Below are positions 1-6,358 of a stretch of 64,000 bases of DNA, in pieces. Each line of letters begins with the position of its first letter. Position 1 is the stretch's first letter. The position numbers were made by a program, and so were the translations under genes. Under the pieces are notes generated by a model, which saw nothing but the letters and a program-made list of their open reading frames with translations, made no database searches and was not told where the DNA came from. Origin of the DNA: Spirochaetaceae bacterium (GTDB taxonomy: Bacteria; Spirochaetota; Spirochaetia; Treponematales; Treponemataceae); contig JAGARR010000029.1 in NCBI GenBank assembly GCA_017622135.1, positions 1-64,000 on the forward strand, read 5' to 3'.

Positions 1-28
1 CTTAATCCCTTAAAGCAGGTCAAAGCAT
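1..28 (-). CRISPR. Probable first CRISPR repeat, cut by the window edge
   Basis: Read on the minus strand, the first bases end in the string TTTAAGGGATTAAG. That resembles the 3' part of many type III repeats, which often finish with GGGATTAAGAC or similar. It lies beyond the leader-like sequence and downstream of cas1-cas2-cas2, where an array is expected. Only one partial copy is inside the window, so periodicity cannot be checked. The call rests on position and on the resemblance of the repeat end. Confidence 0.5.
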
Positions 29-300
29 TTGGACAGGGGGCCTTGTAACTCTTTGTGGAACAAGGCTTTAAAACGGGGTTTTCGCAAACCTCCCTGTTTT
101 TCCTGTTCAAATGGCGTCCAAATGGTGGAAATCCACATGGTAAAATCGACTATCTCCTTGCAGCTTATAAAATTATATGGCTGCGCAAACCTACCCCGAA
201 ATTCGCCCTTTTTGGGGGGTTCCGGAGGTCTGCGCAATGTCAAAGATCAAGTTTCTTCTATTATATTAAGGCAACTCGGTGTTTTTGTAAAGCAAAATTT
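29..300 (-). promoter_or_regulatory. CRISPR leader region
   Basis: This stretch between cas2 and the putative repeat holds no convincing gene. It contains a 7-bp inverted repeat (GCCTTGT at 40-46 and ACAAGGC at 60-66) close to the repeat. The string GCAAACCT occurs at about 83 and again at about 185, and a run of A/T-rich sequence lies next to cas2. Such features are common in leaders, which carry the array promoter and the site read by Cas1-Cas2. The role is inferred from position. Confidence 0.5.
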
Positions 301-600
301 TTACAAGATTTGAAAATATTTCTCATACAGCACCTCATCAGGCGTCTCCACTCCATATTTCCTCCTTTTCTTGTAGTCATTGTCGCACAACTCAACAATC
401 AACAGTGAGTCCTCGTCCTTGTCAAGGAAAAACTCCATCAAACGCTTGAATTCCTTCATGTGGCACTCCTTGCCTTGAAACTCATAGATCGAATTCTGCA
501 CCCGCACGGCATAGTCCCCGCATATCCGCTCCGCATAATACAACCGCTTCCTGTCACGGATGTCATAGCAAACCAGCCACTGCCGCTCATGTTTCTCCAT
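301..600 (-). CDS. cas2: Cas2, copy A (array-proximal)
   Basis: This 99-residue protein has the Cas2 ferredoxin-like core. The N-terminal strand reads WLVCYDIRDRKRL with the usual Asp, followed by a VQNSIYEF segment, and length is normal. Cas2 forms the central dimer of the Cas1-Cas2 spacer integrase. It is the last gene of the adaptation operon, 16 nt after a second, clearly different cas2. An AAGGTGG ribosome site precedes the ATG. The C-terminus is lysine- and arginine-rich. Family assignment is firm. Which of the two Cas2 proteins pairs with Cas1 cannot be read from sequence. Confidence 0.88.
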   Translation of the reverse strand: MEKHERQWLVCYDIRDRKRLYYAERICGDYAVRVQNSIYEFQGKECHMKEFKRLMEFFLDKDEDSLLIVELCDNDYKKRRKYGVETPDEVLYEKYFQIL

Positions 601-616
601 ACCAGTCCACCTTTTC

Positions 617-895
617 CTATAAAATCAGATAGCCCCTTTCGCTCTCGTCAGAATCACCTTTCCCCAGACAGTACATCCGCTCCATGCAGTCACTGCACAC
701 AGGATAACATCTGAGGGAATCCTCCGCTCCATTCACCATGGCCACCAGCTGCTGCCAGACCATCTCAAATTCCATCCTCCCCATCTGGCAGCGAAACACT
801 GAATACTGGAGCCTGCACCCCCACTCCTCCAACACCTCCGCCACAGACACACGTCTGCCAGCATCGGCAATGTCATACATAAAAAGATACATCAT
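617..895 (-). CDS. cas2: Cas2, copy B (cas1-proximal)
   Basis: This is a second Cas2 of 92 residues. Its N-terminus reads MYDIADAGRR and continues to a GCRLQYSVFRC segment, which is the canonical Cas2 strand-helix-strand pattern. Two cysteines sit near the C-terminus in CSDC. It overlaps the end of cas1 by 4 nt, implying translational coupling. It differs strongly from the neighbouring Cas2, so it is not a recent duplicate. It may form the structural dimer with Cas1, or the two may make a heterodimer. Confidence 0.87.
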   Translation of the reverse strand: MMYLFMYDIADAGRRVSVAEVLEEWGCRLQYSVFRCQMGRMEFEMVWQQLVAMVNGAEDSLRCYPVCSDCMERMYCLGKGDSDESERGYLIL

Positions 896-1944
896 CGGTA
901 CGCAAAACTCCTGTATTCCTCCACCTCGCCCAGCAGCACCTTCTTGTAATGAGCAGCCTGGGCATAGACAATCTCCTGGTAGCTCATCTGTCGCTGCTCC
1001 GGGCCATACACAATCTCCGACGCCATCTTCTCCTCAAAGCGCTGCAGCACCTTCCTCATTCCACTCTCCATCAGCAGGATTCCCTTGCTGCTGCCCCCCT
1101 CCACCACCTCCTGCACACCGGCAACCTCAACCTCCTGCTCAAAGTCATAGAGCCGGAAGTCCTGTGGCTCCAAAATTCCCAGATTGAACAGGGCGCAGCA
1201 CACGGCATCCGCCACCGGTGTCCTGAATTCCTCCACCAAGTCGTACACCAGCGCATCACGCCCGTAGGCAAGCTCGTGGAGGCACCCCACCATGGGGTCA
1301 AGCCCCTGCAGCTCCACAGCACAGCGCACCTTTGCCCCCAACACCGTGTACAAAAAGCTCAGCACTGCGTTCACATTGCTTTTGGGCGGATGCTTTGTCC
1401 TTTTTCGGAACACCGCCCATTCCGGCTTCAGGTGCATCCTCATGAAGTCATAGAAGACCCGAGATGCCATCCCCTCCACACCCCGCAGGCTCTCCAGGGA
1501 AGAAACCTTATCCACCTTCTCCAGATACTGCCGCAACTCCCCCCGCAGGCTGCCACCATCCTCCCTCAGATTCCCCAGATGCTTCTGCAGGTATGCCAGC
1601 TGATGGGCAATCTTGCCCCGCACCATTTCCCTGGCAATCCTCAGGCAGCCATCCTCCTTGTCCCACAGCCTGAACTGCGCCTGTCGTGCAAACACATTCT
1701 TGCTCTGTCCATATTCCAGCCTACTGTTGAACATCCCGTTCCGTGCAACCAGCACAGTAGGAATTCTCTTTTGGCACAGGAGGCGCAATGCCTCACCGGA
1801 AATGCTCACGTTCCCCACCAGCACCAGCTGGTCTGTCTTGCTGGGCAGAATCCTGCTGCAGTTCCCCTCCACATCCTTCATCACCAGATGCTGGCTCTCT
1901 CTGCCCAGCTTTCCCACACCGGAAATAATGTACGTCGTTCCCAT
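892..1944 (-). CDS. cas1: Cas1 integrase
   Basis: Cas1 is the metal-dependent integrase that inserts spacers at the leader end of the array. The 350-residue protein has the normal length and the conserved catalytic residues: Glu157 in GVEG, His223 in CLHELAYGRD and Glu238 in DLVEEFR. A conserved NVNAVLSFLYT helix lies before them. There is no fused reverse transcriptase or Cas6 domain. The ATG follows an AAGGAGG ribosome site. The gene is divergent from the CARF gene at 2110 and heads a three-gene cas1-cas2-cas2 operon. Confidence 0.95.
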   Translation of the reverse strand: MGTTYIISGVGKLGRESQHLVMKDVEGNCSRILPSKTDQLVLVGNVSISGEALRLLCQKRIPTVLVARNGMFNSRLEYGQSKNVFARQAQFRLWDKEDGCLRIAREMVRGKIAHQLAYLQKHLGNLREDGGSLRGELRQYLEKVDKVSSLESLRGVEGMASRVFYDFMRMHLKPEWAVFRKRTKHPPKSNVNAVLSFLYTVLGAKVRCAVELQGLDPMVGCLHELAYGRDALVYDLVEEFRTPVADAVCCALFNLGILEPQDFRLYDFEQEVEVAGVQEVVEGGSSKGILLMESGMRKVLQRFEEKMASEIVYGPEQRQMSYQEIVYAQAAHYKKVLLGEVEEYRSFAYR

Positions 1945-2077
1945 ACGTCCTCCTTCTCAGAACCACACTACCATGATATACATTTTTTTCTGCATTTGAT
2001 AAGAAAAAGTGGTAACTCTATCCCAAATAATTTTCAGTAATAGATGTAGGGATTTTCCCACATAATTTTCAAGATTG

Positions 2078-2086
2078 TGATATAAT
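2078..2086 (+). promoter_or_regulatory. Extended -10 promoter of the plus-strand CARF-sigma pair
   Basis: The sequence TGATATAAT gives an extended -10 element with a perfect TATAAT at 2081-2086. It is 23 nt before the ATG of the CARF gene, whose AAGGAG ribosome site is at about 2097. No good -35 is visible. The pair can therefore be transcribed by the housekeeping polymerase, independently of the minus-strand cas operons. Confidence 0.6.
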
Positions 2087-2109
2087 AGTCGTATCCAAGG
2101 AGTTTTATC

Positions 2110-2766
2110 ATGAAGAAGACCGTACTCACCTGCATGCTCTTGCAGGAGATGAAAGAAGCAGCCTATTCCGCCCTCCAGCCAGAAATCCACCTGGACAGCA
2201 ACTACAAAAAGCCTGTCTACTTCCCCATCAATGCCCTCATGGCAAACCAGCTGGAGCCCACTGACCAGCTTACCGTCATTGCCATCAAGTTCAACGACGA
2301 GGTGAATCCAAGCAACCAACTGATCTTCCAGAAGAACTGGAGCCTGTTCCAGGACGAGCTGAATGACATCAACAAGGAAATTGGTGCCACCATCCAGTAT
2401 GAACTGGTGGAGACAGACTTCCGTGAGACAAAGGATGTCTTTACCGAGCGTTTCCTGGACATCTTCAAAGCGCTCCAGAAGGATTCCACCATCTACGCAG
2501 ACATCACCTTCGGCCCAAAGACCGCCACCCTCCTGCTGATGAACCTTTTGAGCTTTGCAGAGAATTTCTACGAGGCGGACATTGAGTCCATTATTTATGG
2601 AAAAGCCTCCATGGTTCCTAATCCCCAGCTGGGCCGCTCCGAGGCCAAGGACGGAAAGGTTATGGATGTCTCATCCCTCTACTACCTCACCTCCTTTACC
2701 AACGCCATCAAGGCCGAGTCACCGGAAGAAGCCCTCCAGGTGCTCCAGGAATTCTTTGGAAAATAA
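2110..2766 (+). CDS. CARF-only protein 1, paired with a sigma-like protein
   Basis: This 218-residue protein looks like a single CARF (CRISPR-associated Rossmann fold) domain. The key segment at residues 129-138 reads YADITFGPKT, matching the CARF nucleotide-binding pattern D-x-T-x-G-x-K. A second signature, IIYGK, is at 161-165. CARF domains bind the cyclic oligoadenylates made by activated Cas10. No HEPN, nuclease or other effector domain is visible. It is clearly paralogous to the protein encoded at 5542-6156 (shared FPIN, ELDNIN-like and FRET segments). The sigma-like gene begins 17 nt downstream. It may be a sensor that controls the partner, or a ring nuclease. Confidence 0.75.
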   Translation: MKKTVLTCMLLQEMKEAAYSALQPEIHLDSNYKKPVYFPINALMANQLEPTDQLTVIAIKFNDEVNPSNQLIFQKNWSLFQDELNDINKEIGATIQYELVETDFRETKDVFTERFLDIFKALQKDSTIYADITFGPKTATLLLMNLLSFAENFYEADIESIIYGKASMVPNPQLGRSEAKDGKVMDVSSLYYLTSFTNAIKAESPEEALQVLQEFFGK

Positions 2767-2783
2767 GCTGCAGGAGACCTACC

Positions 2784-3791
2784 ATGACCCCAGAAGAACT
2801 TGTTATAGAACAAAAGGTGCAGCAGCTGTATGCGAACACCCCCAACTGGCCCCAGATTCCACAGAATGAGATGGATCAGTTGTGCAAACAGCTGCTGACA
2901 ACGGAAACTATTCGGAAAATCACCACCAAGGCAATAAAAAAATATCCAGAATTAAATCTGGAGAATGTGAAAAACTACATGAACACCTATTCTGCCTGCC
3001 TCTTTGAAACCCTGGTATCAACGCTCGCAAACTATAATCCTGAAAAGGGTAGATTCATCCCCTATTTTTCCAGATTTTTCAAATTAGATCTCGAACATGA
3101 ACTGCTAAAAGAAACAAACGACCGCTCAGATGGTGGCATGACGATGCCGACCTCCTTCAATGGAATAAAAATTGACCATATGAAAAAGCTTTTGGATCAG
3201 GAGCGCAAGCAACGGAATGCCTCCATGACGAAAGAGGAAGAGGTAACCTTCCTGAAAACACGCTTCCTTCTTTCTGACGGGGAAATAGGCTACCTCCTGA
3301 ATCCCCCCACCGTCACTCCTCTTGTTATCCAAAATGAGGATGGAGAGGAAGTCAACATCTTAGAAGACTCGTACATCCCTTCAGAGCAAGACCCCTTGAC
3401 ACAAGAGAAGAAGCAAGAGCGCCAGGAGACATGCCTGCAAGTTCTTTCCACCGTGGAGGAAATAGTCTCAACCGTGGCGGTACGTGCAGACACCATGGAA
3501 CGCTACCGTGTCGTGGCCACCTGGGAAGTCATCCAGTGGTTCGAGGAGCTTCACCTCGACATCAACGAGATATTGGAGCCTTCCAGCAAAGGGTTCACAT
3601 TTCTCCATCCCCAGGTGATAGAGGACTACCGCACCCTGGGAAAGGACTTCTACACAGAGGACCAGGAGCTGGCTAAACGGGGCTTCTTCCCTACCAAGAG
3701 CAAGGTCTCCAAGTACAAGGCAAGCTTCGAATTTGCCTGCCAGGAACATCCTGAGCTGGATAACCTGATAGCCAGTCTAACAAACAGATAG
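2784..3791 (+). CDS. Sigma-factor-like protein 1
   Basis: This 335-residue protein has an organisation like a sigma-70 family factor. A region-2-like helical block lies at about residues 55-110, where ETLVSTLANYNPEKGRFIPY recalls the core-binding pattern of an aromatic-rich helix followed by a G-x-F-x-x-Y turn. A variable acidic linker follows. Near the C-terminus a helix-turn-helix-like segment, FFPTKSKVSKYKASFE, recalls region 4. It is longer than a typical ECF factor. It sits 17 nt after the CARF gene as the second gene of the unit, the same order as the mirrored pair at 4773-6156. The role is inferred; DNA binding without polymerase contact is possible. Confidence 0.6.
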   Translation: MTPEELVIEQKVQQLYANTPNWPQIPQNEMDQLCKQLLTTETIRKITTKAIKKYPELNLENVKNYMNTYSACLFETLVSTLANYNPEKGRFIPYFSRFFKLDLEHELLKETNDRSDGGMTMPTSFNGIKIDHMKKLLDQERKQRNASMTKEEEVTFLKTRFLLSDGEIGYLLNPPTVTPLVIQNEDGEEVNILEDSYIPSEQDPLTQEKKQERQETCLQVLSTVEEIVSTVAVRADTMERYRVVATWEVIQWFEELHLDINEILEPSSKGFTFLHPQVIEDYRTLGKDFYTEDQELAKRGFFPTKSKVSKYKASFEFACQEHPELDNLIASLTNR

Positions 3792-4191
3792 TCTCAATAG
3801 CTTCTGGCCGTGCATTCCACCCCGCTGCCGTCCATGCAGCCAAGAGACGGCGGCAGGGGTGTGTCCGCTGAGGCTACAGCACCCCCAAATTCAACTCGTT
3901 GGCCACCGCTCCTCCATGACAGGCTCCTCGTTCCGAAAGGTTCCCTCCAAGCAGCCTTGACTTTACCACAGTGCGCATTGGCAGATAAATGGGATTCTGT
4001 AAAAAAAGTGTATTTTGCCTATGGCCCCATGAGGGCTTTGGGATTCCTTTCAATAGCTACGAGCAATTCCCGACACAGCTATGGCTTTTCCTTTTTGCAA
4101 GCCTTATTCCATACTAGTAAAAATTCGATTACAGCTACAAATTTCTGAAAAAAAATGTCAATCTTTTCCATAAATTATCTTTTATTAAAAC
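3792..4191. other. Gene-free spacer before the LRAT gene
   Basis: I see no convincing gene in these 400 bases. An imperfect GC-rich inverted repeat at about 3821-3860 (CCCCGCTGCCGTC against GACGGCGGCAGGGG) could end the upstream transcript, but it has no T-run. Base composition falls from GC-rich to AT-rich toward the LRAT gene, and no standard ribosome site precedes that ATG. Any promoter read by the neighbouring sigma-like proteins would be expected here. Confidence 0.4.
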
Positions 4192-4677
4192 ATGAGATAT
4201 GAAGTAACTAATACCATATTGGAGGCTGGTGATATTATTTTTGTACATAGAAGTCCTTTGCATATCAAAAACCTCTATAAACATTATGGAATCTATATTG
4301 GGAACAATAAGGTTGTCCATTTTACAGCACTTGGCTGCTCACGAGAAACTAACGCAAAATTAGCTTACATTCAGGAGACAAGTCTAGAACAGTTCATTAA
4401 TGGCGGCTTATATGAAATTGAACGATTCACTTTTAATGTCTTTTCAAAAACAGAAATTGTAAACAGAGCAAAACAGAGTATCGGAAAAGGTATTGGAACC
4501 TACAGTTTAATCTTTAATAATTGTGAACATTTTGCAAAGTGGTGTGCAACAGGCATAGCGGTCTCATCCCAAGTAAACCGAATTGTCAGGGCAATTTTAG
4601 GAGAAATGGGATTTAATATGATTGTTTTACGGTCAAAAAGAACAATGAGGAGAAGCTTGAAGGCAAAGGCAGCCTAG
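4192..4677 (+). CDS. LRAT-domain (NlpC/P60-like papain fold) protein
   Basis: This 161-residue protein has the full catalytic signature of the LRAT family, a circularly permuted papain-like fold of acyltransferases, phospholipases and amidases. His31 lies in YKHYGIYIG, His43 in VVHF, and the nucleophile Cys111 in NNCEHFAKWC. The rest is short and basic at the C-terminus, with no clear membrane anchor. It lies alone on the plus strand between two mirrored CARF-sigma units inside a CRISPR locus. It could be an effector or target gene of that module. Substrate is unknown; lipid or acyl-group processing is the family-based guess. No Shine-Dalgarno is seen. Confidence 0.8.
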   Translation: MRYEVTNTILEAGDIIFVHRSPLHIKNLYKHYGIYIGNNKVVHFTALGCSRETNAKLAYIQETSLEQFINGGLYEIERFTFNVFSKTEIVNRAKQSIGKGIGTYSLIFNNCEHFAKWCATGIAVSSQVNRIVRAILGEMGFNMIVLRSKRTMRRSLKAKAA

Positions 4678-4700
4678 AATATGACTAAGTTCCCCTTTGA

Positions 4701-4722
4701 ACAAGGCAAAGCCCTGCCTTGT
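4701..4722. terminator. Hairpin between convergent genes
   Basis: A perfect 8-bp inverted repeat (ACAAGGCA and TGCCTTGT, 6-nt loop) lies between the stop of the LRAT gene and the stop of the minus-strand sigma-like gene. Neither side has a strong T-run, so it is at best a weak bidirectional terminator. Confidence 0.35.
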
Positions 4723-4772
4723 CAATCTGCTGAAGTAAGAATCCTTGTACTACTCTATCACACATCATCTGT

Positions 4773-5525
4773 TCAAGGAGCTTTCTGTAATAGCAATTCT
4801 ATATCACTTCTAAATTTCTTTCTCATTCTTGAAATCTGGCCTTCATCTTTAGCTAATAATTGTGCGATGTATTTATTTGAAGGTGCACTGGGCAAATGAT
4901 ACACTCTTTCATCAATAAAGCAAAATCGGCTTGTTTTTCTGTGAGGGAATTGGTCAAAATAGCGATGCAACCCATCATATAATTCAGCGGTAATGGCCGT
5001 CTTATTCCACTCTTCTCTTTTTCTGCTTTTGAACCAAATACCAACAGCCTTTAAATAATCTTCCACTTCAACTATGTTTTCTTGCCTTTCGATAGCAACA
5101 TCAATGGAATTTTGTTTGTCCTCCAGGATTGCAGACAATGAAAAGGATTTGTTTTCTGATTTACCGTGGAAGGCTTCATCCAAAGAAATATAATTATGGC
5201 TAGATTTTACAAATTTTAATAATTTATTTTTCATTGACTGAGCAAAATATTGAGTATAGTTAAGTTCTCGTGGTTTTTTACTCCAGTTCTCCCAGCAGGA
5301 CTCAATTACTTGTACAACCAATTCAGAAATTAACTCAAAATCAATCTTATCAACTAATTCATTGCTTTTTTTCTGTCCCAAATAATCACCGAACGCCAGT
5401 AACTGCGTATAAATTTTCCCTTTTAGAGTTGCCTTGCTTTCTGTTATGCTTGTTTCACAAAGCTCTGGGGTAAAGTATTTCTTGCATAAAGAATTTATTC
5501 TTTCTTCTTCTGTGCTTAATGCCAT
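4773..5525 (-). CDS. Sigma-factor-like protein 2
   Basis: This 250-residue protein has a region-2-like block at about residues 62-115, including an aromatic WENWSK helix, the segment TQYFAQSMKNKLLKF, and then YISLDEAF. It ends in a clear region-4-type helix-turn-helix, IAQLLAKDEGQISRMRKKF. Between them is a linker with basic and aromatic residues. It lies 16 nt downstream of the CARF gene at 5542-6156, with an AGGGG ribosome site before the ATG. It is only distantly similar to the protein at 2784-3791, but gene order and general layout are the same. The sigma call is stronger here because of the C-terminal HTH. Confidence 0.6.
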   Translation of the reverse strand: MALSTEEERINSLCKKYFTPELCETSITESKATLKGKIYTQLLAFGDYLGQKKSNELVDKIDFELISELVVQVIESCWENWSKKPRELNYTQYFAQSMKNKLLKFVKSSHNYISLDEAFHGKSENKSFSLSAILEDKQNSIDVAIERQENIVEVEDYLKAVGIWFKSRKREEWNKTAITAELYDGLHRYFDQFPHRKTSRFCFIDERVYHLPSAPSNKYIAQLLAKDEGQISRMRKKFRSDIELLLQKAP

Positions 5526-5541
5526 GGGACCCCTTCAATTC

Positions 5542-6156
5542 TTAAAGCTCAAAAAATCTGTCTAAACGCTCCAAGGCTGTCTTTCCATCTGGCGCAGTCA
5601 TTATTCCTGTCAGTGAATTTAAATAATAAAGAGGTGTGACATCAAATAATTCAGAATCATCGGATTTAATTTCTTTGTTCTTATTAAAGACAGCCTTTCC
5701 ATATATAATATTCCTTACATCCGCATCAAAAAATTTCTCTGCGAACCCAAGCGAATAAAATAAAACAGGAATCAAGGTTTTTGGTCCATAGGTCATATCT
5801 GTGTAAATTTCACATCCATTTTCTAATGTTCTTATTATTTCGCGAAATCTATATTGTACAACCTCGCTTGTTTCTCTAAAGGAGGCTCTAATTGCTACAT
5901 ACTTGATATTGGCACCAATTGTTTCATTTATGTTATCCAATTCTTCTTGTTGTAATATTCCATTCTGTTCAGAAAATTCTCCCTCCGTTATAATCCTGAC
6001 CACCTTAACTTCATCATCTTTTTGCAAAGTCTTTGCAAGGAGACTATTAATCGGAAATCTCGTTGGTTTCCCATACTCAATGGCTTTATTCTCTTCCGAT
6101 TTGTATACCACAGGATTTACAATTTGCATTGGAATTGTTGAAAATACAATCTTCAT
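5542..6156 (-). CDS. CARF-only protein 2, paired with a sigma-like protein
   Basis: This 204-residue paralogue of the protein at 2110-2766 carries the same CARF signature, TDMTYGPKT at residues 119-127, then IIYGKA at about 150. Shared upstream segments include RFPINSLLAKTL and EELDNINETIGANIKY. It is a single-domain protein, so it should sense cyclic oligoadenylate or cleave it, but not act alone as a toxic nuclease. A good AAGGAG site precedes the ATG. It is the first gene of the CARF then sigma-like pair on the minus strand. About 200 nt separate it from the upstream CARF-HEPN gene. Confidence 0.75.
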   Translation of the reverse strand: MKIVFSTIPMQIVNPVVYKSEENKAIEYGKPTRFPINSLLAKTLQKDDEVKVVRIITEGEFSEQNGILQQEELDNINETIGANIKYVAIRASFRETSEVVQYRFREIIRTLENGCEIYTDMTYGPKTLIPVLFYSLGFAEKFFDADVRNIIYGKAVFNKNKEIKSDDSELFDVTPLYYLNSLTGIMTAPDGKTALERLDRFFEL

Positions 6157-6358
6157 TTCTTTCTCCTTTATTCTCTCAAAACAGATGGTATTCCTTTTTT
6201 TTACGCAAATAAATCATCGCTTTTGAGTTTTTCCATAACCCCAAAGCCACATCTCAGAGGCTCATTCATTTGTGCATATTTATAAAAGTAATTTTACCAC
6301 AATTATTGACAATTTTCTTGTAAAATCAATGTTGGCAAAGCAAGCGGAATATAAAAAA

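Noticed and set aside
10-243. Open frame opposite and within the leader region
   Set aside because: It lies over the leader inverted repeat and probable repeat, has no ribosome site and no recognisable domain; chance frame.
949-2040. Long plus-strand frame opposite cas1
   Set aside because: Low-complexity His/Leu/Gln composition typical of antisense to a GC-rich gene; cas1 itself has the catalytic motifs.
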